Positions 14,027 through 21,705 of a stretch of DNA of 30,197 nucleotides are shown here, piece after piece. The position numbers and the translations under genes are program-made. Numbering within the stretch: the first letter of the stretch is position 1; each line of letters begins with the position of its first letter. The stretch covers positions 1 to 30,197 of the forward strand of contig JAWLDZ010000024.1 of the NCBI GenBank assembly GCA_041686355.1, read 5' to 3'. The stretch comes from DSBN01 sp041686355. GTDB taxonomy: Bacteria > Spirochaetota > Spirochaetia > DSM-16054 > Sediminispirochaetaceae. Under the pieces are notes generated by a model. The model worked only from the letters and a program-made list of their open reading frames with translations. It was not told the origin of the DNA and did not search any database.

Positions 14027-16669
14027 ATGAATAAAGCAGTACATTTCTTTAGTCGTAATAAATATGTAAAAAATACCAATACTTGGGAGTTGTTCGGCAT
14101 TCGCGGGAAACAGGCAATGGAGTTTGCCGCCTTAGATCTTCCGATCGTACCCGGTTTTATTCTCGATTCGCAAATTGCCGCTCATCTTGATAAATTTAAA
14201 CTTGCCGCCGAGCTCCCGGAATTGATCACTCTGTTTGAACAGGAAACCGGCAAAAAGTTCAACGATCCAAAGAACCCCTTACTGCTGAAGGTGGTTATCA
14301 GCCCTAATTTAGCAATTGTTCATTACCCTACGCTCCACAACTTCGGCCTTACCGATGAAACTTTATCGGGTTTTACCGATTATGTGGGAGAAGAGTTCAG
14401 CTATCACGAAATCTTGTTCCTGATTCACGGATTGTTCCAGATAGAACATAAAATTGCTGAGATTCAGGAAGATAAAAAAAATATACAACTGTACAGCAAC
14501 AAAATTTCCAGCCTGGACGCGGTCCTACACAATGAGACCTCAAGTGCAAAATTGAAGAAAACTCTAGAGGATATGCGATCGTATCTTCCTGACGATTTTT
14601 TCTCTAACGCTTATGCGCAACTCGAATATTGTCTTCGCCGAATCAGCATGCTGCTGAGTATGGACGAACTTGACAATGAAGACGCCGCCTTGATTGTTCA
14701 GCCTATGGTATACGGAAATTACGGCAGTGACAGTGGGAGCGGTGAATATGCAACCAGAAATCCAGTGACTGGAGAGGGTAAAATATTCGGCTGGTATGTT
14801 CCTGATACTTTTAATTCTGAAGAGCGTAAGGGACAAGATGTTACCGGTTTATCACCTACATATGTAAAAGAGCTTGAAAAGACAGCCAAAACCGTAGAAG
14901 ACCATTTTATGGAGATCCGATCGATCCGTTTTACCATCGAAAATAAGAAGCTGTGGTTTGTCGATCAGCGCCCCTTGGTTACTAAATCTACTCAAGCCGA
15001 TATACAACTGCTCTTAGACTTGCATCGGCGTAAGAAGATTACCGACAATTTTCTTATCCACGCCATCAAACCCGATCAGCTGAATGAAATACTGCATCCG
15101 GTTATTCATCCAGAGTCCGTAAAATCGTTTAAAGAGATAAGCGGGGGTATAGCCGGCGCCCCCGGAGCGGCAATCGGAAGAGTATATTTTACTACCGATT
15201 CCCTGCTTGATGCATATAGAAACGCTCAGCAGCAGGGCGAAGACACCCGTATGATCCTCTGTATGCCCGCCACCTTTGCCGATGATGTAAAGGCCATCGA
15301 AGTAGCCAGTGGGGTCCTCTCTTCCGAAGGTGGTTATTCGGCCCATGCCTCAGTAGTTGCACGACAGTACGGAAAGGTGTCTTTGGTTCAGAATGATCTT
15401 AAGTTTAGCAATAAGAGTGCTAAAATTGGCCAACATACCCTGAAAGAGGGTGATCTGATTACCCTGCAGGTGCCCCATTACGGTGAACCCCATATATATT
15501 TGGGTAAGGCCGAACTTATTGAACCGGATCCTAAGGATTCAGGTTTGTTAGATTTTGTGCAGTTGATAAAAAAACATGTCAAAAACTTCCATGTCCGGGT
15601 AAACGCAGATACCGGCCGAGATTCTCAACTGGCGGTGACTTTCGGGGCCGAAGGTATTGGCCTCTGTCGTACCGAGCATATGTTCTTCAAAGAAGAACGA
15701 ATAAATGTGTTCAGACAGATGATTCTCTCTGAGAATGAAACCGATCGTCGAAAGGTACTTAATAAACTCAAAAAGATGCAGAAGGACGACTTCTACAGTA
15801 TTTTCAAAGCTATGGACGGGAAAGAAGTTACCATCCGACTGCTTGATGCTCCCTTGCACGAATTTCTCCCCCACAATAAGGCACAGACTAAGGCTTTTGT
15901 AAACTATATGCACTCCGAAGCGGGCAACACGAAAATTACGGAAAAACAGGTAAATGATATAGCAGAGAGTCTGCAGGAGTTTAATCCGATGCTGGGGCAT
16001 CGCGGATGTCGAATTGCGGTTTCTTATCCTGAAATTTACGAGATGCAGGTTGAGGCTGTCTTTGAAGCTGCCTTTAAGGCTCGCAAAGACGGAGTAAAGG
16101 TATATCCCGAAATAATGATACCTCTGATCATGAACTCCGATGAGCTTAAGCTTATTATCTACGGGAAAAAGATTGAAGGGAAAAATTACCGCGGTTTAAG
16201 TGATATCGAGGCAGAGCTCCGTAAGAAACTGAAAGAGAAATCCAAGATGGAACACCATTTTGGCACCATGATCGAGCTGCCCGTGGCAGCCCTGGCGGCC
16301 GGCGACATCGCCCGCTATGCGGATTTTTTCTCTTTCGGGACTAATGACCTCACCCAGACTACTATCGGCCTCTCACGGGACGACTACACCTCTTTCATGC
16401 CCGATTATACGCTGTTTGATATCATTCCAGGTAATCCCTTCAAAGAATTGGATCCTTATGTGAAGGAGTTAATCAGTACTGCAGTCAGGCGTGGTAAAAT
16501 GACACGGCCCGGCTTATCAACCGGTCTCTGCGGAGAACATGGCGCAATACCGCAAAATATTCGCTTCTGCATTGATGCAGGCTTGGACTATGTATCATGT
16601 TCGGTATATTCGGTGCCGATTGCACTGCTGGCGGTTGCCCAGGAAGTTGTGCCTGAAACAAAAGAGTAG
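14027..16669 (+). CDS. Divergent pyruvate,phosphate dikinase (PPDK)-family protein
   Basis: Its 880 residues and domain order match PPDK (pyruvate + ATP + Pi to PEP + AMP + PPi). The swivelling His domain has GGYSAHASVVAR with phospho-acceptor H440. The C-terminal PEP/pyruvate barrel is complete: R548 in GLCRTEHMFF, R604 in TIRLLDAPLHEFLP, E750 in GTMIELP, N773-D774, and C835 in GLCGEHG. The N-terminal ATP-grasp domain is unusual. By manual alignment, K22, R92, E323 and Q335 of the Clostridium symbiosum enzyme correspond to R26, V90, Q270 and D313, and the usual RSG-SMPGMMDT segment is unrecognisable. GSDSGSGEYATRNPVTG is kept. It may use another donor, act only in the PEP half-reaction, or be regulatory. 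AGGGGGATATT precedes the ATG, and a strong terminator follows. I give no symbol because ppdK implies an activity that the ATP site puts in doubt. Confidence 0.78.
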   Translation: MNKAVHFFSRNKYVKNTNTWELFGIRGKQAMEFAALDLPIVPGFILDSQIAAHLDKFKLAAELPELITLFEQETGKKFNDPKNPLLLKVVISPNLAIVHYPTLHNFGLTDETLSGFTDYVGEEFSYHEILFLIHGLFQIEHKIAEIQEDKKNIQLYSNKISSLDAVLHNETSSAKLKKTLEDMRSYLPDDFFSNAYAQLEYCLRRISMLLSMDELDNEDAALIVQPMVYGNYGSDSGSGEYATRNPVTGEGKIFGWYVPDTFNSEERKGQDVTGLSPTYVKELEKTAKTVEDHFMEIRSIRFTIENKKLWFVDQRPLVTKSTQADIQLLLDLHRRKKITDNFLIHAIKPDQLNEILHPVIHPESVKSFKEISGGIAGAPGAAIGRVYFTTDSLLDAYRNAQQQGEDTRMILCMPATFADDVKAIEVASGVLSSEGGYSAHASVVARQYGKVSLVQNDLKFSNKSAKIGQHTLKEGDLITLQVPHYGEPHIYLGKAELIEPDPKDSGLLDFVQLIKKHVKNFHVRVNADTGRDSQLAVTFGAEGIGLCRTEHMFFKEERINVFRQMILSENETDRRKVLNKLKKMQKDDFYSIFKAMDGKEVTIRLLDAPLHEFLPHNKAQTKAFVNYMHSEAGNTKITEKQVNDIAESLQEFNPMLGHRGCRIAVSYPEIYEMQVEAVFEAAFKARKDGVKVYPEIMIPLIMNSDELKLIIYGKKIEGKNYRGLSDIEAELRKKLKEKSKMEHHFGTMIELPVAALAAGDIARYADFFSFGTNDLTQTTIGLSRDDYTSFMPDYTLFDIIPGNPFKELDPYVKELISTAVRRGKMTRPGLSTGLCGEHGAIPQNIRFCIDAGLDYVSCSVYSVPIALLAVAQEVVPETKE

Positions 16670-16707
16670 CATTGTCATTTAGTTAGTTTTAGTTAAAGAT
16701 TAGTAAA

Positions 16708-16745
16708 GGAGCTGTCGGAGAGGTATCTCTGACAGCTCCGTTTTT
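16708..16745 (+). terminator. Strong terminator after the PPDK-like gene
   Basis: GGAGCTGTC/GACAGCTCC (9 bp) with an inner AGAG/CTCT stem and GTAT loop, followed by TTTTT. On the other strand the hairpin is followed by a short TTT, so it may also serve the convergent gene at 16836. Confidence 0.9.
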
Positions 16746-16759
16746 GAATTTTGACCTTC

Positions 16760-16793
16760 TACGTTCCGGTTTACGTTCCGGTTTACGTTCCGG
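16760..16793. repeat. Short tandem repeat, 12-bp unit x 2.8
   Basis: TACGTTCCGGTT occurs at 16760, 16772 and (10 of 12 bases) 16784, without mismatches. It lies between a terminator and the end of a convergent gene, outside any supported coding region. Confidence 0.85.
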
Positions 16794-16835
16794 CCATTGG
16801 AGGCCCTTATTGTACAGGCCCATATGTTGGCGAGT

Positions 16836-17384
16836 CTACCAGACTCCGAACTTTTTGATCCCTGTGATAACCAGATCAGCTGCTTTGCGGGCATCCGTGC
16901 GCGGTATTTGGGCCTCTTTGTTCAGTGTTTCCTGGAAGAAATAATTTAAAGTATCCTGAACTTCGTCGGTTTTGTAGAAAATCAAAGAAAAATTGACCCC
17001 CGTCGGTCGGAGAATAGTAAAGGACGAATACGAAATAATTGGTTCTTTACTTACCATTACCCGGGTTTGATTTTTTGCAGTAAAAGTATCTACTTCGGAA
17101 AAGCGATGTGGGATTTTCAAGCCGCGGTCACGTCGAAACGGTTCGATATACTTTTGTGGAAAGCTTGCCGGTTCGACAAGAACAAACAGCTTACTGCCGT
17201 CGGTTTCAAAGGTGAGCCCTTCGTCACTTGCATAGAGGTTTTTCACATTGTCATAGGATACTACTTCATAAATAGCATAGGCCGACGTTTCTTTAAAAAA
17301 CGAGGAAACAATATACCCTCCCTCTTCTTTGGGTAACTTGCCTTGTGAATATGCCTGAAACAGATCGAGTGCTTTTGGTGCCAT
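16836..17384 (-). CDS. Protein of unknown function (182 aa)
   Basis: I do not recognise this protein. It has no obvious signal peptide or long hydrophobic segment, and it looks like a mixed alpha/beta cytoplasmic protein with a helical C-terminus (TDARKAADLVITGIKKFG). A good Shine-Dalgarno (AAGGAG, 7-8 nt spacing) supports the ATG at 17384. The gene has its own well-formed promoter (TTGACT-N16-TATACT at 17437-17410), with a palindrome over the -10 that suggests it is regulated. It lies downstream of the TPR gene in the same direction, and I see no terminator between them. It ends 90 bp before the terminator of the convergent PPDK-like gene. Confidence 0.7.
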   Translation of the reverse strand: MAPKALDLFQAYSQGKLPKEEGGYIVSSFFKETSAYAIYEVVSYDNVKNLYASDEGLTFETDGSKLFVLVEPASFPQKYIEPFRRDRGLKIPHRFSEVDTFTAKNQTRVMVSKEPIISYSSFTILRPTGVNFSLIFYKTDEVQDTLNYFFQETLNKEAQIPRTDARKAADLVITGIKKFGVW

Positions 17385-17399
17385 TAGCCGCTCCTTTCT

Positions 17400-17415
17400 T
17401 ATACTACACAGTATA
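17400..17415. promoter_or_regulatory. Palindrome overlapping the -10 box (possible operator)
   Basis: TATACT-ACAC-AGTATA has perfect 6-bp arms around 4 bp. One arm is the -10 box of the promoter at 17410-17437, so a protein bound here would block transcription. Confidence 0.45.
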
Positions 17416-17437
17416 GTACCAATAATTTAGAAGTCAA
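17410..17437 (-). promoter_or_regulatory. Sigma-70 promoter of the 182-aa protein gene
   Basis: On the minus strand TTGACT (17437-17432) and TATACT (17415-17410) are 16 bp apart, each matching consensus at 5 of 6 positions. The start codon is 25 bp downstream of the -10. Confidence 0.7.
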
Positions 17438-17487
17438 TCCAGTACATTTTTTTTTCTTCTCGTACAGGCCTCCTCTAGTCCGGTCGC

Positions 17488-19383
17488 TTATACGGTTGCG
17501 GATTTTAAGTTTTCGGCACGTTCGTAGAACCGCTGTGCAAACTGTTCCATCCCTCGTTGATGGTAAATTTCCGCTACGTTGTAATAGGCCCTCCAATCTG
17601 CCGGCTCTACCTCCTGGGCGGAACGAAAAGCCTCTAAGGCAGCTGAAGAGTTGCCCGCTTTATACTGCATAACCCCATAAATGAGATACAAGTTTAGAGA
17701 AGGTGAGGGGAGATATGCAATGGCCGCTGATAAAAGCTGCAGCGCCTGGGTTTTCCGTCCGGTTTTCGACAGACAAAATACCAGAGGGCGCAGGTATTCC
17801 TCTTTTTCCGGCTCCTGCTGCAAGAGCCTCCGATATATCACCGCCGCCTGGTTGTAATCCTTGATCTTCCGATAACAAATTGCCCGGATACGGTTTAGGT
17901 ACCGTGAATCCTGTACATATGGAAGTACCGCTTCTATCTGCTTTAAGGCGAACTTGTACTTTTCATCGGCATATAGGTGCTGAATATAGACGGTTCTGAT
18001 TTCTATGTCATGGGGCTCAAGCTTAAGGTATTTTTTACAGAGGCTACCGATGTCAGGAAGCTCAACCTCATTACGTAGTTCAATAATGCCGCGGTATGCA
18101 TCTATATTCTCAGATGAAAGGCGTATGCCCTTACGGTACCATTTGACAGCCATTTCCGGCTGGTCATCATCGGCATATGTGTCGGCAACAGCTTTAATCA
18201 GCTGCAGATCGGGGCCAAACTCTTTTATCGCCCCGTATAGTTCATCTAAAATAGTCTGAATATCGATGGGTAAACGGCTTCTGCACACTACCCGGTAATA
18301 GCGGGCAGACTTATTCTCGGGATGATAATGAAGGATACTATCTATCTGCTGCAGCATTTTACGGTATTCTCCAATATCCCACCAGATCATACTCAATCCG
18401 AAATGTGCATGCAGATTCGAGCGGTCCCGCTCAACCGCCCGGGTAAAGTGGTTTATAGCCCTTTCGGTGTATCCCATCCCACGGTAGGCTTCAGCTACCA
18501 GCAGGCGGATTGGAACATCCCCGCTGTTTTGCTTTAGTATATACAAGCCGTGGTCTAGTGCTTTTTGATAGTCCCCCCGCTGTAGATATTGAAAGGCCAA
18601 GGCATGGTCCGCCTCGCGACTCTGGACAAGGGGTGAATCGGGATGGGTACGTGCCAATAGGCTAAGCAAATCCCGCCCGCGCTGTTCATTACCGGACTGA
18701 ATGTTGAGAATTGCAGTTCGATAAAGTATCAGCTCGTCCTCGGGTGATTCTGCGAAAGCCGCCTCATACGCCTCAACCGCCGACTCATACTCACCGGTCT
18801 GACGGTACAGCATTCCAAGATATAAATTGGTGAGGATAGTCTCCTTACCTTTTTGTTTTAAGAACTCAAAGGCTTCTCCCGCATATATAGTGTCACCAGC
18901 CCTGAAATGTTGGATTCCGCTGACCAACAGCGCATTCAAGTAGCCGGAGTAGAGATTTTTATCATTTGGATATTCCTCTACTAATCGTCCTAAGATATCG
19001 GTGGCCTCGTCCGGCTTGTGCAGTTTTAACAGGGTATAGGCCAGTAACATGGAAGCTTGAAAAAATCCTGGTTTGAGAGAGAGAGATTTTCTCAAATGAA
19101 CCGCCGCAGAGGGATAGATATTCATCGCTAAAAAGGATCTTCCCAAGAAAAAATGTCCCGCCGCCGAATTTGACCGTCGTTTTACAAAAATGCGCAGGGC
19201 ATCTATTGCCCGAGGGTATTCGCCTATTCCATGAAAACTACGTCCAAGATAGAGAAAGGCTTCGTCCGCAGTATCATCTGCACTTATAAGATAGAGAAGT
19301 TTATCTGCCGCTTTACGGTACTCACGTTTTCGCCCCAGCTCGATAGCCTCTTGGAGCAGTTGGCCGGTTTCCGAGGTATTCAT
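17488..19383 (-). CDS. Tetratricopeptide-repeat protein (631 aa)
   Basis: The whole protein is built from TPR or TPR-like helical pairs. Typical units are AFLYLGRSFHGIGEYPRAI near the N-terminus, LGMLYRQTGEYESAVEAYE, and YYNVAEIYHQRGMEQFAQRF at the end. No signal peptide, membrane segment or catalytic domain is visible, so a cytoplasmic scaffold or adaptor is likely. Spirochaete genomes carry many such proteins and I cannot assign a partner. Translation from the ATG at 19383 is plausible, with ACAGGT close upstream as a weak Shine-Dalgarno. The gene is transcribed divergently from purA across a 103-bp region containing promoters for both. Confidence 0.85.
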   Translation of the reverse strand: MNTSETGQLLQEAIELGRKREYRKAADKLLYLISADDTADEAFLYLGRSFHGIGEYPRAIDALRIFVKRRSNSAAGHFFLGRSFLAMNIYPSAAVHLRKSLSLKPGFFQASMLLAYTLLKLHKPDEATDILGRLVEEYPNDKNLYSGYLNALLVSGIQHFRAGDTIYAGEAFEFLKQKGKETILTNLYLGMLYRQTGEYESAVEAYEAAFAESPEDELILYRTAILNIQSGNEQRGRDLLSLLARTHPDSPLVQSREADHALAFQYLQRGDYQKALDHGLYILKQNSGDVPIRLLVAEAYRGMGYTERAINHFTRAVERDRSNLHAHFGLSMIWWDIGEYRKMLQQIDSILHYHPENKSARYYRVVCRSRLPIDIQTILDELYGAIKEFGPDLQLIKAVADTYADDDQPEMAVKWYRKGIRLSSENIDAYRGIIELRNEVELPDIGSLCKKYLKLEPHDIEIRTVYIQHLYADEKYKFALKQIEAVLPYVQDSRYLNRIRAICYRKIKDYNQAAVIYRRLLQQEPEKEEYLRPLVFCLSKTGRKTQALQLLSAAIAYLPSPSLNLYLIYGVMQYKAGNSSAALEAFRSAQEVEPADWRAYYNVAEIYHQRGMEQFAQRFYERAENLKSATV

Positions 19384-19406
19384 ACCTGTATGCTACTGTG
19401 TGAAGA

Positions 19407-19435
19407 ACTATTTTTCCACCTTTTTTGGAGGTCAA
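19407..19435 (-). promoter_or_regulatory. Probable promoter of the TPR gene
   Basis: On the minus strand TTGACC (19435-19430) and AATAGT (19412-19407) are 17 bp apart, 23 bp upstream of the start codon. The -35 is one base from the -35 of purA on the other strand. Confidence 0.5.
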
Positions 19436-19436
19436 A

Positions 19437-19464
19437 TTGACAATTATTGATCTTTCTGTAAACA
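19437..19464 (+). promoter_or_regulatory. Possible promoter of purA
   Basis: A perfect TTGACA (19437-19442) is followed after 16 bp by TAAACA (19459-19464), a weak -10. A CATATACA stretch a few bases later could serve instead. GGAGG at 19476-19480 then leads into the purA ATG. Confidence 0.45.
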
Positions 19465-19486
19465 TATACAGGTCTGGAGGCAAAAA

Positions 19487-20707
19487 ATGAAGGTAGTGGT
19501 AATTGGGGCCCAATGGGGCGATGAAGGCAAGGGTAAAATAGTTGATTTTCTGGCGGAACAGTCAGATTTGGTGGTTAGATTCTCGGGAGGCGCAAACGCA
19601 GGCCACACAGTAGTTCTGCGTGATAAAACCTACAAACTGCATTTAGTTCCCTCCGGTGTAGTCTACCAGGATAAACAGGTTGTTTTGGGATCAGGTATGG
19701 TCATAGATCCGGAGAGCCTGTTCAATGAACTAGCTACCCTCGAAGAGCAGGGTATCAATTGGCAGGGGAGGGTATTTATATCCGACCGGGCCCATGTGGT
19801 TCTACCTGAATATAAAGAGATTGATAAGCAAATGGACAGTAAGCGTAGAAATCCGATTGGAACTACCGGCCGAGGAATCGGAGTTGCCTACGCACAGAAG
19901 GCAAACCGCGACGGAATTCGCATTGGAGACTTGAACGATAACGAATTTCTTACAAGCCTCCGTCCGAATGAACGGGAATTTCTAAACCCCTTCATCGACC
20001 GTATCCGAGCAATGAGTATCAACCTTGCAGAGTTTATGCAGAGTTACAGTAACGAAAAAATCCTCTATGAGGGGGCCCAAGGGATTCTGCTTGATATTGA
20101 TGTGGGTAGTTATCCCTATGTGTCATCGGGCTGTTCCGCCGCCGCTGGGGCGTGTCTCGGCGGTGCAATAGGGCCACGCAGTATCGACCAGGTTCTAGGG
20201 GTATTCAAAGCATACAGTACGAGAGTAGGAAATGGACCATTTCCCTCAGAATTTATCCAAGAGCGGGATGGTGACTTGGGCGACACTATCCGTGAAATTG
20301 GTCACGAATATGGGGTTACTACCGGAAGACCTCGCAGATGCGGGTATCTCGACTTAGTTGCAATGCGCTATGCCTGTCAGACAAACTCCATTGATTCACT
20401 AGTACTTACACATCCCGATGTATACGATACCTTCGATGAAGTTTCCGTGTGTGTTGCCTACAAAATCGATGGACAGGAAACAACATCCTTCCCCTCATCA
20501 GCCAAAAAGCTGGAAAGAGCCGAACCGGTTCTAAAGAAATTTCCGGGGTGGAAAAAGTCTATTACAGGAGCTGCTTCCTTCGACGAACTTCCGGAAAATT
20601 GCCGCACCTATATTAACTATATCGAAGAATACACAGGCACAGCAATTGGAATAGTATCAGTAGGCCCCGACCGGACTCAGACCTTTATTCGTAAAAGGGT
20701 GTGGTAG
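19487..20707 (+). CDS. purA: Adenylosuccinate synthetase PurA
   Basis: Cytoplasmic GTP-dependent ligase that joins IMP and aspartate in the first committed step to AMP. Landmarks: GAQWGDEGKGKIVDF with catalytic D12, GGANAGHTV with catalytic H40, GTTGRGIGVAYAQK (IMP binding), EGAQGILLDIDVGSYPYV, VTTGRPRRCGYLDL, and the C-terminal GPDRTQTF guanine-binding segment. At 406 residues it is about 25 shorter than E. coli PurA, mainly in the helical region before EGAQG. All motifs are kept, so it should be active. GGAGG with 6-nt spacing supports the start. A terminator follows. It works downstream of the AICAR transformylase at the left of the window. Confidence 0.96.
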   Translation: MKVVVIGAQWGDEGKGKIVDFLAEQSDLVVRFSGGANAGHTVVLRDKTYKLHLVPSGVVYQDKQVVLGSGMVIDPESLFNELATLEEQGINWQGRVFISDRAHVVLPEYKEIDKQMDSKRRNPIGTTGRGIGVAYAQKANRDGIRIGDLNDNEFLTSLRPNEREFLNPFIDRIRAMSINLAEFMQSYSNEKILYEGAQGILLDIDVGSYPYVSSGCSAAAGACLGGAIGPRSIDQVLGVFKAYSTRVGNGPFPSEFIQERDGDLGDTIREIGHEYGVTTGRPRRCGYLDLVAMRYACQTNSIDSLVLTHPDVYDTFDEVSVCVAYKIDGQETTSFPSSAKKLERAEPVLKKFPGWKKSITGAASFDELPENCRTYINYIEEYTGTAIGIVSVGPDRTQTFIRKRVW

Positions 20708-20734
20708 TACGGTTTCAGAAGCATCACCAAACCG

Positions 20735-20772
20735 AGGACGCCCTGTATCATATCGGGATAGGGCGTCCTTTA
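20735..20772 (+). terminator. Terminator after purA
   Basis: AGGACGCCCT (20735-20744) pairs with AGGGCGTCCT (20760-20769), a perfect 10-bp stem with a 15-nt loop. The following T-run is short (TTTAT). Confidence 0.7.
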
Positions 20773-20812
20773 TCAGTTGATGTATCAGATGATGCCGAGG
20801 ATAAGGCAGATT

Positions 20813-21091
20813 TTATACCGCTACAAATTCAACCTGGAAATCGGGAAAGTGCCTGTTCAGCTCCTCTTTTATAAGACGGTAGAGGGTGTTTTCAATTGCC
20901 ATTGATATCCCTACACAGGTCATACACGCCGGGCGATGGGAGTTAAATTTAGTAAACACATATATGGTAGTCCCTTCCTCACTGTACCGAAACTTTTCAA
21001 TAATCCCCAGGGCACCAATCGGTAAATCACTTTCCGGGTCCTTTACATTATCCAGCACCGCATCAAGCTTGTGTTTTATTTCCTTATCCAT
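20813..21091 (-). CDS. MIP18/DUF59-like small protein
   Basis: The 92 residues resemble the MIP18/PaaD (DUF59) fold used in Fe-S cluster assembly. An N-terminal helix is followed by VKDPESDLPIGALGIIEKF, comparable to the DPE-IVDLGLV motif of the family, then a beta strand and a helix near a Cys pair (ACMTC). In DUF59 proteins a conserved cysteine in this region is functional. The match is from memory and the middle part is divergent, so the family call is moderate. The start is 2 nt after the stop of the DUF2892 gene with no clear Shine-Dalgarno, which suggests translational coupling. Confidence 0.55.
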   Translation of the reverse strand: MDKEIKHKLDAVLDNVKDPESDLPIGALGIIEKFRYSEEGTTIYVFTKFNSHRPACMTCVGISMAIENTLYRLIKEELNRHFPDFQVEFVAV

Positions 21092-21093
21092 AT

Positions 21094-21306
21094 CTATTTT
21101 TGGGTTGAATCCGACTTTGTGTTCAGTCCAATAAACTTATACAAGCCGCAGAAGCTCATTGCCCCCGTTGCCAGCAACACCATCGCCGCAATCCCCAAAA
21201 TTACCGCTAGACTGCCTTCAACAGTACGAGTGAAAACTAAAGCTAAAAATACAATCGAAATAATGTACCTTACAATTTTATCAACCTTGCCTACGTTCTT
21301 AGTCAT
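21094..21306 (-). CDS. DUF2892 (YgaP-like transmembrane domain) membrane protein
   Basis: This 70-residue protein matches the pattern of the DUF2892 family: MTKNVGKVDKIVRYIISIVF at the start, two transmembrane helices, and a FCGLYKFIGLNT end equivalent to the usual FCPLY-LLG motif with its cysteine. Such domains are often linked to rhodanese or sulfur-related proteins, but the biochemical role is unknown. AGGAG with 7-nt spacing supports the ATG at 21306. The DUF59-like gene follows immediately. A 14-bp palindrome lies 34 bp upstream of the start and may be an operator. Confidence 0.8.
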   Translation of the reverse strand: MTKNVGKVDKIVRYIISIVFLALVFTRTVEGSLAVILGIAAMVLLATGAMSFCGLYKFIGLNTKSDSTQK

Positions 21307-21339
21307 TCTGAACTCCTGGTTTTAATTAATTACTATATA

Positions 21340-21353
21340 GTTAATATATTAAC
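21340..21353. promoter_or_regulatory. 14-bp perfect palindrome upstream of the DUF2892 gene
   Basis: GTTAATA-TATTAAC, perfect and uninterrupted, next to CTATATAG (21333-21340). It is placed where a repressor would bind, between the terminator of the upstream gene and the DUF2892 Shine-Dalgarno. AT-rich palindromes also occur by chance in this composition. Confidence 0.4.
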
Positions 21354-21372
21354 AGAATAACTGTAATACAAT

Positions 21373-21410
21373 AAAAAAAGCTGAACTGCAGTATTCGCAA
21401 TCCAGCCTTA
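21373..21410 (-). terminator. Terminator after the two-TM small protein gene
   Basis: On the minus strand a stem of about 13 pairs (with three G-U wobbles; core CTGGATTGC/GCAGTTCAG, loop GAATACT) is followed by seven Ts. It separates the small membrane protein gene from the DUF2892 gene. Confidence 0.88.
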
Positions 21411-21448
21411 ATTTATGTAAACCCGTAAATGAATTGGGCGTGGTTGAG

Positions 21449-21670
21449 TTAGGCCGCCGGGCGGGTTGAGGAATCTTTCACCACCGAGTTTGGACCGGAT
21501 TCATAGGTCAACCGCTCATACTGCTGTTTTGCTAAAATCAACTGTGTCCATGTTACCGCAAGGGCAGAAATGAAAACTCCTGCTAAAAGTACACGTATAT
21601 TCAAATGTAATTGAACGGCAATCCCGCTGAGAGCGATTCCACAAAATAATAGGCTTAGTGCATATTTCAT
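21449..21670 (-). CDS. Small two-TM membrane protein of unknown function (73 aa)
   Basis: Two hydrophobic helices (about residues 4-20 and 24-47) are followed by a short polar tail. No family was recognised. It is supported as a real gene by a consensus Shine-Dalgarno (AAGGAGG, spacing about 6) before the ATG at 21670 and by a strong terminator 40 bp after the stop. An inverted repeat (ATTATC-N8-GATAAT) lies 16 bp upstream of the start. Confidence 0.65.
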   Translation of the reverse strand: MKYALSLLFCGIALSGIAVQLHLNIRVLLAGVFISALAVTWTQLILAKQQYERLTYESGPNSVVKDSSTRPAA

Positions 21671-21685
21671 AATGTCCTCCTTAAA

Positions 21686-21705
21686 ATTATCTTTATATCG
21701 ATAAT
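21686..21705. promoter_or_regulatory. Inverted repeat upstream of the small membrane protein gene
   Basis: ATTATC-TTTATATC-GATAAT: 6-bp arms with an 8-bp spacer that contains TATAAA on the minus strand, a possible -10. The arrangement fits a repressor site over a promoter, but no clear -35 was found. Confidence 0.35.

Noticed and set aside
15548..16000. Minus-strand frame of 150 codons inside the PPDK-like gene
   Set aside because: It lies wholly within the conserved PEP-binding domain of the sense gene and has no recognisable protein features.
16760..16793. Tandem repeat considered as a CRISPR remnant
   Set aside because: Units are 12 bp and contiguous with no spacers, and no cas genes are nearby.
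16700..16894. Minus-strand frame encoding a VNRN repeat across the 12-bp tandem repeat
   Set aside because: It crosses the PPDK terminator and overlaps the 182-aa gene in another frame; the amino-acid repeat simply reflects the DNA repeat.
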